NCBI RefSeq assembly: GCF_001687105.1
Contig: NZ_CP014599.1
Coordinates: forward strand, 124,001 to 188,000
DNA: 64,000 bases
Direction: 5' to 3'
From: Salipiger sp. CCB-MM3
GTDB lineage: Bacteria; Pseudomonadota; Alphaproteobacteria; Rhodobacterales; Rhodobacteraceae
In this document: positions 8,612 through 17,024 of the stretch, in pieces
Layout: every line of letters begins with the position of its first letter
Numbering within the stretch: the stretch's first letter is position 1
The notes under the pieces: model-generated
What the model was told of the DNA's origin: nothing
Database searches by the model: none
The model's input: only the letters and a program-made list of their open reading frames with translations
Translations under genes and position numbers: made by a program

Positions 8612-8626
8612 CCTTCTCGAAAGTAG
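8575..8626 (-). ncRNA. Predicted counter-transcribed RNA (ctRNA) between repB and repC
   Basis: repABC operons carry a small antisense RNA between repB and repC that represses repC and acts as an incompatibility factor. On the minus strand a perfect -35 box TTGACA (plus positions 8657-8662) is 18 nt from TAACTC (8633-8638). About 15 nt past the start there is an 11-bp hairpin with loop UCCG (plus 8586-8611, with some G-U pairs) followed by CTTTTCTTTTTTG. The RNA would be about 50 nt. The ends are estimates from these signals. Confidence 0.7.
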
Positions 8627-8713
8627 CAATTTGAGTTAGCCGCCAGAGCCGTTCCCTGTCAACTCCGCATCACGGTGTGGGGCAGGAAATTTGTTGTCTT
8701 TCGTGAAAAATAT

Positions 8714-9859
8714 ATGCTGGAGACGTCCCGACAGCCTGTCGGGCGGCCAATCTCGGCTTGCCTGACGGCGCAGGTCGGCACCCATGACAAATGGGCGCTG
8801 CTGCGCGACCTCACGACTGTGTCCGAAGACTTCGGTCTCGGGCATCGCACGCTTTCGGTTCTGAAAGCGCTGCTGACCTTCTGGCCGGAACGCGAGCTGC
8901 CCTGCGACGGCGCCATCGTGTTTCCCTCGAACCGCGTGCTCTGCGAGCGCCTGTCGGGAATGCCCGAGAGCACCCTACGGCGGCATCTGAGCAAGCTGGT
9001 CGAAAGCGGCATTGTCAGCCGTCACGACAGCCCCAACGGCAAACGCTACGCCCGGCGCTGCGGGGCCGAGATCGGCATCGCCTTTGGCTTTGACCTCTCG
9101 CCCCTCGCCCGCCATGAGGCCGCGCTGGCCCGAGCCGTGGCCGAAAACGCGCTGCGCCGCGAACGGCTGGCAGTGCTGCGCGCGCGTCTCGGGATGCTGC
9201 GCCAGCGCCTGTGCGAGAGCGCGGCGCCCTGCCCCGTTTTGCTCGAAGAGGCCCGTCTGCTGCTGCGCCGCAAATGCTCCGAGGCGGTCCTCAATGAGAT
9301 GATCGAGCGGCTCGATGCCGCGCTTCCGGTGATGCCGAAGGTCGATGTCTTGCCCGAGGTGGAGATCAATACCGCGCCCGCAGCGGCGCAAATGAGCGCC
9401 AGCAACAGCCAAAATGAGCGGCACATACAGGAATCAGATAGATCCTTCTCTGACTCTGATAGCGCCCAGCCGACGAACGACACGCCGGCAGAAAGCCTCG
9501 ATGCTGCAGAGAAAGACAGGCTCACCCTTCCGCAGATCACCGACACCTGCCGCGAGTATCAGGCTTTCTTCCCCGAAAAGCCGCGCAACTGGCATGAGCT
9601 GATTTCCATGGCCCAGAGGCTCGCCCCGATGATGGGCATCGAAGCTCCGGTTCTGCACGACGCGCAGCGGACCATGGGGCCAGAGCGCGCGGCGGCGGTG
9701 CTTTTGTGCCTGCTCGACCGTCATTCTGAGATCCGCAAGCCCGGTGCCTACCTCAGACGGCTGACACAGATCGCCCGAAACGGCGGATTTTCGGTCTCCA
9801 GCATGCTTGGCGCACTGTCGCGCCGGGCTTCGTCTGGAAATTGTCAGCTGACAATTTGA
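8714..9859 (+). CDS. repC: Replication initiator RepC
   Basis: 381 residues from ATG 8714; a GTG at 8675 in frame would give 394. RepC is the initiator of repABC replicons, and the origin is normally inside its gene. Family hallmarks are K-W-A-L-L-R-D-L near residue 27, F-G-L-G-H-R-T-L-S-V-L-K-A-L-L-T-F, then F-P-S-N-R-V-L-C-E-R-L-S-G-M-P-E-S-T-L-R-R-H-L and D-S-P-N-G-K-R-Y-A-R-R. An inverted repeat, CCCGACA (8727-8733) with TGTCGGG (8737-8743), lies at its 5' end and could form part of the structure controlled by the ctRNA. The stop codon is inside a palindrome at 9838-9857. Confidence 0.95.
   Translation: MLETSRQPVGRPISACLTAQVGTHDKWALLRDLTTVSEDFGLGHRTLSVLKALLTFWPERELPCDGAIVFPSNRVLCERLSGMPESTLRRHLSKLVESGIVSRHDSPNGKRYARRCGAEIGIAFGFDLSPLARHEAALARAVAENALRRERLAVLRARLGMLRQRLCESAAPCPVLLEEARLLLRRKCSEAVLNEMIERLDAALPVMPKVDVLPEVEINTAPAAAQMSASNSQNERHIQESDRSFSDSDSAQPTNDTPAESLDAAEKDRLTLPQITDTCREYQAFFPEKPRNWHELISMAQRLAPMMGIEAPVLHDAQRTMGPERAAAVLLCLLDRHSEIRKPGAYLRRLTQIARNGGFSVSSMLGALSRRASSGNCQLTI
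9838..9857. repeat. Perfect 20-bp palindrome over the repC stop, candidate parS
   Basis: AAATTGTCAGCTGACAATTT equals its own reverse complement and encodes the last residues of RepC. repABC replicons use short palindromes as RepB-binding centromeres, often near or after repC. No equally long palindrome with this core was seen elsewhere in the window. Confidence 0.65.
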
Positions 9860-10036
9860 AAAACGGCGTGTTTTCAGAAGCTTGTAAAAACGGCCCCTGA
9901 CACGTCTGGCTGACAACATGGATATGCGACCTTGGGCTGTGTTTCGGTGCACCCGCAGCATCGCCTAGACTGACCGCCAACGAGACAACGCAGAGACCCC
10001 GATGCCCCCCGCCATCCCCCGCCCGAGGATTTCGCG

Positions 10037-10702
10037 ATGACAGCTTCCCTGCATATCCCCGGCGCCAGCCTGCAGGTCTGCGAGTTGGCGGCCCTGCGTG
10101 CCACGGCGATGGATGGCTTTGGTCCGTGGCAAACGGGTGCGCTGCCCGGTGCGGTGCTGGTCGCGGATTTCCGACCCTCGATGCTCAGCGGTCAGCTGCG
10201 GGCCTTTCGCTCTGTAGCGGCGGCGGAAGCGCTGGCGCTGATCGGCTGGCGGGTCTGCCTCGATGGCGGCTGGGTCGCGCTGCTGGCGCTTGGGGCCGGA
10301 GCGCCCGTGGTCGTCGCGCCCAGCCATGGTGACGAAGGCATGAGCCGGGTGATCGACGGTCTGGTGCGCGCGCATGACCTCGCCGAGGGGCTGGCGCTGG
10401 CCGGACAGTTCGAGGACCCGCCGCTGACCCCGGCGCTTTGCGCGCTCGACGAGATCGCAGCCCCCGGCGCGGCGCTGGTCATTGCCTCGGGATTTGAGAT
10501 GCCCGGCGCTGGTCTTGCCGCAAGGATCGAGGCGCTGTCGCGCGCGCATCACCTGCGGCTTTTGCATGTGACCGATGGCGGCGAGCCCGAATGTCCGCCG
10601 ACTCGCGGGCTCTTCGCGCTCGACGCAAATCTGCCGCCGGAACATGCCGCGCCGTATCTGTCGCGGGCTCTGCGGCTGGTGCCGCGCGAAGGCTGTATCT
10701 GA
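10037..10702 (+). CDS. Short DUF58-like (MxaS-type) protein
   Basis: 221 residues. The segment V-A-D-F-R-P-S-M followed by F-R-S-V-A-A-A-E-A-L-A-L-I-G-W-R resembles the von Willebrand-like core of DUF58 proteins, the family of MxaS in methanol oxidation clusters. The upstream DUF58 signature with R-x-I-D-W is not present, so the N-terminal half appears shortened. No MoxR ATPase partner is seen. It follows repC by 177 nt and precedes Gfa. The role is unknown, possibly in quinoprotein maturation by analogy. The family call is moderate. Confidence 0.5.
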   Translation: MTASLHIPGASLQVCELAALRATAMDGFGPWQTGALPGAVLVADFRPSMLSGQLRAFRSVAAAEALALIGWRVCLDGGWVALLALGAGAPVVVAPSHGDEGMSRVIDGLVRAHDLAEGLALAGQFEDPPLTPALCALDEIAAPGAALVIASGFEMPGAGLAARIEALSRAHHLRLLHVTDGGEPECPPTRGLFALDANLPPEHAAPYLSRALRLVPREGCI

Positions 10703-10841
10703 GGTGTACGGCTGACAATCGCGGTCTCCGCGCGCGGCGCCGCAGCCGATACCAATGGTTGAATTGCCAGCTTCCGGCCTTGGTCGCACCCTTGGCGCAG
10801 GCGCGCCAGAACGCAGCGCCCGCTTGGGAGGAGCAAGACGA

Positions 10842-11468
10842 ATGGGAATTCTCGACAAGATATTTGGTGGTGACGAAGGCCCGGCAGAGCCGCGCTTCAC
10901 GCATGTGAAAATTCATCCTCAGGTCGACACTGGCGTCGGCTCGGCACGGCCGGGCTTTGCCGGTGGGACGCTGACGTGCAAATGCACCAGCGATCCGGTT
11001 GTTGTGAAAGTCGGCGCGCAGACCGCGCATAACCACGTCTGCGGCTGTACCAAGTGTTGGAAACCCGACGGCGCGGTGTTCAGTCAGATCGCGGTTGTCA
11101 GCCGGGATCAGGTGAGCGTTGCCGACAATGGCGACAAGCTGCAGGTGGTCGATCCCTCGGCGGCGATCCAGCGGCACGCCTGCAGCGGCTGCGGCGTACA
11201 TATGTACGGGCGCATCGAGAACACCGGCCATCCGTTCCACGGGCTCGACTTCGTGCACACCGAACTCTCGGATGACAGCGGGTGGGCGCCGGCGGAGTTT
11301 GCCGCGTTTGTCTCGTCGATCATCGAGTCGGGAGTCGATCCGGCGCGGATGGACGACATCCGGGGCAGGCTGCGCGAGCTTGGGCTCGAGCCCTATGATT
11401 GCCTTTCGCCGCCGCTGATGGATGCGATCGCCACCCATGTGGCAAAGCAGAACGGCGCGCTGGCCTAG
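10842..11468 (+). CDS. gfa: S-(hydroxymethyl)glutathione synthase Gfa
   Basis: 208 residues from the ATG preceded by GGGAGGAG. Gfa speeds the condensation of formaldehyde with glutathione, the first step of formaldehyde oxidation. Zinc-binding cysteines match the family: Cys46 and Cys48 (T-C-K-C), then Cys67, Cys69 and Cys72 (C-G-C-T-K-C). A further H-A-C-S-G-C-G-V-H segment follows near residue 110. FlhA and FghA, the next two steps, are encoded at 19983-21938. Confidence 0.93.
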   Translation: MGILDKIFGGDEGPAEPRFTHVKIHPQVDTGVGSARPGFAGGTLTCKCTSDPVVVKVGAQTAHNHVCGCTKCWKPDGAVFSQIAVVSRDQVSVADNGDKLQVVDPSAAIQRHACSGCGVHMYGRIENTGHPFHGLDFVHTELSDDSGWAPAEFAAFVSSIIESGVDPARMDDIRGRLRELGLEPYDCLSPPLMDAIATHVAKQNGALA

Positions 11469-11494
11469 AAAACAGACCGGCTTACAACCGGCTG

Positions 11495-11521
11495 GCACCT
11501 TCGCGAACCCCGCGAAGGTGC
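11495..11521 (+). terminator. Hairpin after gfa
   Basis: GCACCTTCGCG and CGCGAAGGTGC form a perfect 11-bp stem around AACCC. There is no strong T-run after it, so it may be a weak or Rho-assisted terminator, or an mRNA 3' stabiliser. It separates gfa from the regulator gene that starts 148 nt downstream. Confidence 0.55.
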
Positions 11522-11668
11522 TTCGTGCTTGAGGAGGACGGGGCCGTGAATAGCAAGCAAGGGAGTGCAGCTTTTCGCCGGTCCGAGGCGCGGGACCTGA
11601 CGCCGGGGAATTACACCATTGCGCGAAAGAAAATTCATGCGCTAACGTTGAGCTGGGAGGAGAGTTCA

Positions 11669-12397
11669 ATGAAAGACATGCAAGATGCGGCAGCATCGGG
11701 CACGATCGGGCCTGTCCTGATCGTCGATGATCACCCGCTTTACAGCGATGCTTTGGCGGCCGCGTTGCGCGCTGCGTTCCCAGATTGTCAGCCGTCGCAG
11801 GCGCAGACATTGGGCGCCGCGCTCGATCTGCTGGCGCAGGGTGTCGCGCCCGATCTGGTGATGTTCGATCTCAAGCTGCCGGATGTCTGCGGGATTTCCG
11901 GGTTCCAGAAGCTGCGCGAGGCGCTGCCGGAAACGCCGGTGCTGGTGATCTCGTCGCTGACCTCGGTGCAGGTGGTGCAGGCCCTGATGGAGGCGGGGGC
12001 TGCAGGGTTCCTGCCCAAGGACGCTCCGGCGCCGGTGCTGCGGCAGGCGCTGCGCGAGATCGCGGCGGGCCACACCTATGTGCATTCGGGCTACGCCGGG
12101 CGCGCCATCGAAGAGCCCGCCGAGCAGCTGCCCTTCGAGGCGATGCATCCGAAGCTGGCCGAACTGACGCCGCAACAGAAACGCATCATGAAGCTGATCT
12201 GCGCGGGCAAGCCGAACAAGCAGATCGCCTATGAGCTTGATCTGGCAGAGGCCACGGTGAAGGCGCATATCACCGCGCTCTTGCGGCGGCTTGGGGTGCA
12301 GAACCGGACACAGGCGGCGGTGCTGGTGGAAAGCTCGCAGCCCGCCACGGCGATCGGCGCGGCGGATGCCGACGCGCAGGCCTTCCTGAGCCGCTGA
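11669..12397 (+). CDS. LuxR/NarL-family response regulator, ErbR/AgmR-like
   Basis: 242 residues. The receiver domain spans about 16-135 with D-D near 23 and phosphoacceptor Asp67 in M-F-D-L-K-L-P-D. A LuxR-type helix-turn-helix (about 170-230) contains L-T-P-Q-Q-K-R-I-M-K-L-I-C-A-G-K-P-N-K-Q-I-A. The ATG chosen has GGGAGGAG just upstream; longer in-frame starts lack this. Together with the FIST protein and hybrid kinase it resembles the regulators beside exa/pqq in Pseudomonas aeruginosa, where such a LuxR regulator activates quinoprotein alcohol dehydrogenase genes. Confidence 0.88.
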   Translation: MKDMQDAAASGTIGPVLIVDDHPLYSDALAAALRAAFPDCQPSQAQTLGAALDLLAQGVAPDLVMFDLKLPDVCGISGFQKLREALPETPVLVISSLTSVQVVQALMEAGAAGFLPKDAPAPVLRQALREIAAGHTYVHSGYAGRAIEEPAEQLPFEAMHPKLAELTPQQKRIMKLICAGKPNKQIAYELDLAEATVKAHITALLRRLGVQNRTQAAVLVESSQPATAIGAADADAQAFLSR

Positions 12398-12410
12398 GCC
12401 GCCGACCGGA

Positions 12411-13568
12411 ATGGCGCCCGACGGCCAGTTGCCCCGCTTTATCCGCATCGCGGTCTCGCATCAGTCCGAGGCCGCCGCCGCCGTGACCGAGGCGCTGGCG
12501 GCGCTCGATCTGCCCGAGATCTGCTTCATCCTCGCGTTTCTGCCCGAAGGGCTGGCGCCGGACGCGGTGGCCGCCGCGCTCGACGCGGGCTCGGGCGGCG
12601 TGCCGGTGTTTGGCTGCACGACGGCTGGCACGATCACCCCCGAAGGCTATGAGACCGGCGCGCTGCTGCTGCTGGCCTTTCCGCGGGAACACTTCCGCTG
12701 CGCCTCGATGCTGATCTCGCCGCTGAAGCCGCTCGAGATGAAAGCCATCGCCAGCGAGGTGCGCAGCCACGCCGCGAGGTTCCGCCGCACCGCCGGATGG
12801 AACCGGCTGGCGCTGATCTTTGCCGACGGGCTGGCCAAGCAAGAGGAGATGCTGGTTGCCACGCTGGAGGCGGCGCTTGGCGAGGTGCCGGTCTTTGGTG
12901 GCTCGGCGGGGGATAATCTGGCCTTCGAAGAGACCTTCGTGCTGCACGATGGTCAGTTCCACAGCAATGCGGCTATTCTCCTTCTGGTTGAAACAGACCT
13001 CGAATTCCAAGGGCTCGGCTTCGACCATTTTCTGCCGACGGAACGCCAGGTGGTGGTCACCCACGCGTTGCCCGAAGAGCGGCTGGTGTTCGAGATCAAC
13101 GGCGCGCCCGCCGCGCTGGAATACGCGCGCATCGTCGGCTGTCCGGTGGACCGGCTGTCGCCGCAGGTCTTTGCCGAGAACCCGATGCTGGTGCGGCAGA
13201 ACATGAACTACCACGTGCGCGCGATCCACAGCGTGCCGGACAGCCACGCGCTGTCCTTCCTTGGCGCGATCGACGATGGGCTGATCCTCACGCTGGGGCG
13301 CGGCAAGGAAATCATCGAAACGCTGGAGGCAGAGCTCGACACCCGCGGGCCAGAGGGCGGGCCGCCGGATTTCGTGCTCGGCTTCGATTGCGTGCTGCGC
13401 AAGCTGGAGATCGAGCAAAAGCAGCTGGCACCCGCGGTCAGCGAGATTTTCCGCCGCCGCCGGGTGCTGGGGTTCAACACCTACGGCGAGCAGCATTGCG
13501 GGGTGCATGTGAACCAGACCTTCGTCGGCGTCGCCTTCTACGATCCGGGGAGGCGTGAGCTGGCATGA
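12411..13568 (+). CDS. FIST-domain sensory protein, NosP-like
   Basis: 385 residues covering FIST-N (about 40-220, V-F-G-C-T-T-A-G and V-F-G-G-S-A-G-D-N) and FIST-C (about 230-370). Some FIST proteins (NosP) bind haem and nitric oxide and regulate the hybrid kinase encoded next to them. The gene overlaps the downstream hybrid kinase gene by 4 nt, the NosP-NahK arrangement. Whether this one binds haem cannot be seen from the sequence. It starts 13 nt after the LuxR-type regulator, so the three genes are likely co-transcribed. Confidence 0.88.
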   Translation: MAPDGQLPRFIRIAVSHQSEAAAAVTEALAALDLPEICFILAFLPEGLAPDAVAAALDAGSGGVPVFGCTTAGTITPEGYETGALLLLAFPREHFRCASMLISPLKPLEMKAIASEVRSHAARFRRTAGWNRLALIFADGLAKQEEMLVATLEAALGEVPVFGGSAGDNLAFEETFVLHDGQFHSNAAILLLVETDLEFQGLGFDHFLPTERQVVVTHALPEERLVFEINGAPAALEYARIVGCPVDRLSPQVFAENPMLVRQNMNYHVRAIHSVPDSHALSFLGAIDDGLILTLGRGKEIIETLEAELDTRGPEGGPPDFVLGFDCVLRKLEIEQKQLAPAVSEIFRRRRVLGFNTYGEQHCGVHVNQTFVGVAFYDPGRRELA

Positions 13569-15787
13569 TCGACCCCGAAGAGCCGCTCGAGACCCAGCTT
13601 GCCCGGCAGGGCCGGATCATCGACGCGCTGATGCGCCGTGCCAACCGTCAGCATGAGGTCGGCAGCACCGCCTATGGGGCCTTCCAGTCGGCCATCGCGC
13701 TGCAGGCGCAGGTCTGGGCCAAGACCCGCGATCTGGAGCGCACCACCGACGAGCTGCGCCACGCCCGCGACGACACCCAGCGGATGCGCAAGAACCTTGC
13801 CGATGCGCTTTCGGCGATGGACGGCGGGGTGGCGCTGTTCACCGGCGGGCGACTGGAGGTGTGCAACGACATCTTCCAGACGCTGCTGCCCGACATCACC
13901 GAGATCCTGCGTCCGGGGCTGCGCATCGACGCCTGCCTTTCGGCCATGGCCGAAAGCCGCCATCTGGTCACCGTCGAAGGCAGTTTCGAGACCGCGCTGG
14001 CGCAAGCGCGGCGGGGCAGGGGGGCTGCGGTGGTTACGCTGGTGATCGAGCTGACCGGCGATCGCTGGTATCAGGTCAACTTCCAGCGCACCGGCGAAGA
14101 GAACCTCGTGCTGCTGCTCACCGAGATGACCCGCATCGTGCGGCGCAACCGCTCGGAGAAGGAAAGCCTCATCGACCGCCACGCCGATTACCTTCAGGCG
14201 GTGTTCGAGAATATGACCTCGGGGGTCTGCACCTTCTCGCCGCAGGGCGAGGTGATGATGTACAACCAGCAGTTCCGCCAGTTGCTGGGGCTGCCCTATA
14301 CCATCCTGCAGAAAGGCACCGAGCTGGGGCGGCTGCTCGACTATGTGGCGCAATACGGGCTGATCTCGGAGGCGGCGGAGCATGACATCGCCCATTGGCT
14401 CGACCGGCTCGAGCGGCAGGGGCGGCTGCGGCGGCGGCTGCGCCATGCCTCGGGGCGGATGCTGGATCTGCACGCGCACCGGCTGCCCGACGGCGGGGTG
14501 CTGCTGGAGCTGAAGGATGTGACGCTGGAGACCCGCGCCACGGTGATGCTGGAAAACCGGGTGATCGAGCGCACCGCCGAACTGACCCGCGCCAACGCGC
14601 AGCTGCGCGAGCAGTTCGAACAGAAAGCGCGTGTGGAAGAGGAGCTGCGGCTGGCCAAGGAGCGCGCCGAGGCGGCGGTGTCGTCCAAGACCCGTTTCCT
14701 TGCTGCCGCCAGCCACGATCTGCTGCAACCGATCAATGCCGCCAAGCTGCTGATCGCCACATTGCTCGAGGCGGTTGCGGGCACGCGGTTCGCGCCCACG
14801 GTCGAGCGGCTGGAGGGGTCTTTCAATTCCACCGAACAGCTGTTGCATTCGCTGCTCGACATCTCGCGGCTGGAAAGCGCCGACCGTTCGCTGACGCCCT
14901 CCGAGCTGTGCCTTGGTACCCTGATGCGCAGCGTCTGGGAGGATCAGACCCCGGTGGCGCAGCGCCGCGGCGTGCGGCTCGACGTGGTGCCCAGCATGGT
15001 CTTCGTGCGCTCCGATCCGATCTATCTGCTGCGCTCGATCCAGAACCTCGTGGTCAACGCGTTGCAATACACACCCGACGGCGGGCGCGTCTTGGTCGGC
15101 TGTCGGCGGCGCGGCAACCGCGTCGAGCTGCAGGTCTGGGACACCGGCATCGGCATCAACCGCAAGGATCAGAAGCGCATCTTCGAAGAGTTCGCCCGCG
15201 CCGACAATGTGCCCTTGGGCTCGGGCGTTGGGCTTGGCCTGTCGATCGTCGACCGTACCTGCCGCCAGCTTGGCCATCACGTGCGGGTGCGCTCGAAACC
15301 CGGCGTCGGCTCGGTGTTCAGCATCGAGATGGATGTGGTCGAAGGGCGGCAGCCCGTCCCCGAAGAGCCCTGCCGCAACGACACCGCCACGCCGCAGCAG
15401 ATGGATCACATCGTGCTGCTGATCGAGAACGACCCCGACGTGCTTTTCGCCTTCAGCCAAAAGCTCGAGCAATGGGGCGCCAGCGTGCTGGCGGCGCGCG
15501 GCATCGAAGAGGCGCTGCGGCATGTGGCTGACATGGGGATGCCGCCCGACATCATCCTTGCCGACTACCAGCTCGACGGGGATGAGACCGGGGATGTGGC
15601 GATTGCCGAGGTCCGCCGGGCCTGCGGCGCGCAGGTGCCCGCCATCATGATCACCGCCAACCGCGGCAACGGGCTGCTCAAGAAGGGCGCGGCGCAGGGG
15701 TTCTCGATCCTCACCAAGCCGGTGCAGCTGTCGCGGCTGCGCGCGCTCATCGAATGGAAGACCCGCTGGCAGGCACCGGAGGGGTAG
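13565..15787 (+). CDS. Hybrid sensor histidine kinase/response regulator, NahK-like
   Basis: 740 residues, no transmembrane segment seen, so probably cytosolic. Two PAS-like regions lie at about 85-190 and 210-330, followed by a coiled coil (about 335-375). HisKA has His384 in A-A-S-H-D-L-L-Q-P, the catalytic ATPase has W-D-T-G-I-G-I and G-V-G-L-G-L-S-I, and a C-terminal receiver has Asp667 in L-A-D-Y-Q-L-D-G. It overlaps the FIST gene. By analogy with FIST-linked kinases it likely takes its signal from the FIST protein and phosphorylates the LuxR-type regulator at 11669. Confidence 0.92.
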   Translation: MIDPEEPLETQLARQGRIIDALMRRANRQHEVGSTAYGAFQSAIALQAQVWAKTRDLERTTDELRHARDDTQRMRKNLADALSAMDGGVALFTGGRLEVCNDIFQTLLPDITEILRPGLRIDACLSAMAESRHLVTVEGSFETALAQARRGRGAAVVTLVIELTGDRWYQVNFQRTGEENLVLLLTEMTRIVRRNRSEKESLIDRHADYLQAVFENMTSGVCTFSPQGEVMMYNQQFRQLLGLPYTILQKGTELGRLLDYVAQYGLISEAAEHDIAHWLDRLERQGRLRRRLRHASGRMLDLHAHRLPDGGVLLELKDVTLETRATVMLENRVIERTAELTRANAQLREQFEQKARVEEELRLAKERAEAAVSSKTRFLAAASHDLLQPINAAKLLIATLLEAVAGTRFAPTVERLEGSFNSTEQLLHSLLDISRLESADRSLTPSELCLGTLMRSVWEDQTPVAQRRGVRLDVVPSMVFVRSDPIYLLRSIQNLVVNALQYTPDGGRVLVGCRRRGNRVELQVWDTGIGINRKDQKRIFEEFARADNVPLGSGVGLGLSIVDRTCRQLGHHVRVRSKPGVGSVFSIEMDVVEGRQPVPEEPCRNDTATPQQMDHIVLLIENDPDVLFAFSQKLEQWGASVLAARGIEEALRHVADMGMPPDIILADYQLDGDETGDVAIAEVRRACGAQVPAIMITANRGNGLLKKGAAQGFSILTKPVQLSRLRALIEWKTRWQAPEG

Positions 15788-15903
15788 GGGGGCGAGCAGC
15801 ATCCAGTTCAGCATCCACCTCAGCACCGACAAAAGTCGGCAATGACAGGCAGGGCAGGGGGGATAGGCTGGCGCGTGGGAGATAACAGGGAGGAGTCTGA
15901 CCG

Positions 15904-16575
15904 ATGCGCAAGAGAATGGCCCTGATTGCCGTCGTGGCGGCGCTGGCGCTGCCTGCGGGTGCGGCGACGACCGAGGCGGAACAGACCTATGCGCTGCTGT
16001 TCAAAGAGGGCACGCTCGACGATGTGAGCCGCGCCTCGGTGCTGCGCTACACCCGCGCGGTCAGCAACAGCGCCAAGCCCGAGGCGGCAGAGCGCGACAG
16101 CGGCCAGATCGCGCTGTCGATCGACGAAACCGGCGCGGCACCGCTCGCCAATCTGCAGTTCGAGCAAGACGGCAAGCATCGCAACCTCGGCAGTTTTCCA
16201 GCCAGCGTCGGCAACCCGATGATCATGTATTTCTACGAGACGGTGATCCGCGACATGGCCGAGACCGCTGGCGGCTCGCCCTATTACATCCGCAACCGGG
16301 TGAAAGAGGCGCTGGTGGAGCCGGCGCAGATCGACATGGGCGAGGCAAGCTTTGACGGCGCGACAGTGCCGACGCGCACCATCACCCTGCGGCCGTTTGC
16401 CGATGACCCAAATGCGGGCCGGATGCAGGGCTTTGGCGATCTGGAACTGCGGGTGACCATGTCCGAGGCGGTGCCGGGCTGGTATCTCAGCTTCACCGCC
16501 GAGGCACCGGATGGCGAAGGGGCGGCGGGCGGCTACCGGTCTGAGCTGCGCTTTGCCGGGACGATGGCGGAATGA
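15904..16575 (+). CDS. Secreted hypothetical protein of the quinoprotein cluster
   Basis: 223 residues with a signal peptide of about 20 (M-R-K-R-M-A-L-I-A-V-V then A-G-A-A). The mature part has no motif that I recognise. It overlaps the next gene by 4 nt, and GGGAGGAG precedes the ATG. A small CCGAC-AAAA-GTCGG inverted repeat lies at 15826-15839 in the promoter region. The neighbours suggest a periplasmic accessory of PQQ-dependent oxidation. Confidence 0.75.
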   Translation: MRKRMALIAVVAALALPAGAATTEAEQTYALLFKEGTLDDVSRASVLRYTRAVSNSAKPEAAERDSGQIALSIDETGAAPLANLQFEQDGKHRNLGSFPASVGNPMIMYFYETVIRDMAETAGGSPYYIRNRVKEALVEPAQIDMGEASFDGATVPTRTITLRPFADDPNAGRMQGFGDLELRVTMSEAVPGWYLSFTAEAPDGEGAAGGYRSELRFAGTMAE

Positions 16576-16937
16576 TCCGGCGGCGCCTGCCTGCGTTGGC
16601 GCTTGGCGCGCTGCTCTGCGGTCCGGGGATCGCTTCAGCGCAGGGCGTCGCCGAGCGGCTCAATGATTACCCCACCGAGGCGCGGGCCGATTACGTCTTT
16701 GGCTGCATGGCCAGCAACGGTCAAAGCCGTCAGGTGCTGCAGCAATGCGCCTGCTCGATCGACGAGATCGCAGCGATCCTGCCCTATGAGAGATACGTCG
16801 AGGCCGAAACCGTGCTCTCCATGCGCCTCACCGGGGGCGAGCGCATGGCGGTGTTCAACGGCTCTGCCGCCGCCAACGCCATCGTTGCCGACCTGCGCCG
16901 GGCGCAGGCCGAGGCCGAGGTGGTCTGCTTCTTCTGA
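16572..16937 (+). CDS. Small secreted four-cysteine protein
   Basis: 121 residues with a signal peptide of about 23. The mature part has cysteines in F-G-C-M, Q-Q-C-A-C-S-I and a final V-V-C-F-F. The pattern suggests one or two disulphides in the periplasm. It is translationally coupled to the preceding secreted protein. No function is recognised. Confidence 0.75.
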   Translation: MIRRRLPALALGALLCGPGIASAQGVAERLNDYPTEARADYVFGCMASNGQSRQVLQQCACSIDEIAAILPYERYVEAETVLSMRLTGGERMAVFNGSAAANAIVADLRRAQAEAEVVCFF

Positions 16938-17024
16938 GGTCTTCAGGTTGAGCCCTTGTTTCTTGCTGCGCGACGGGGCTTGGCGCGCCCCTCGCTGCCC
17001 ATGGGCGGCGGGGGGATCGCGGGT

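Larger units (their letters stand above)
9012..11793. repeat. Cluster of TTGTCAGCC sites around repC
   Basis: The 9-mer TTGTCAGCC occurs at 9012-9020 (+), 9908-9916 (-), 10710-10718 (-), 11095-11103 (+) and 11785-11793 (+). A perfect palindromic version, TTGTCAGCTGACAA, is at 9841-9854. Most copies extend to ATTGTCAGCCG. Five copies of a 9-mer in under 3 kb is far above the roughly 0.02 expected at random with equal base use. They lie both inside and between genes. RepB/ParB binding sites are the leading guess. Confidence 0.55.

Noticed and set aside
13538..15832. A 764-codon minus-strand frame opposite the hybrid kinase
   Set aside because: It is the antisense of a strongly supported kinase and shows no protein-like pattern.
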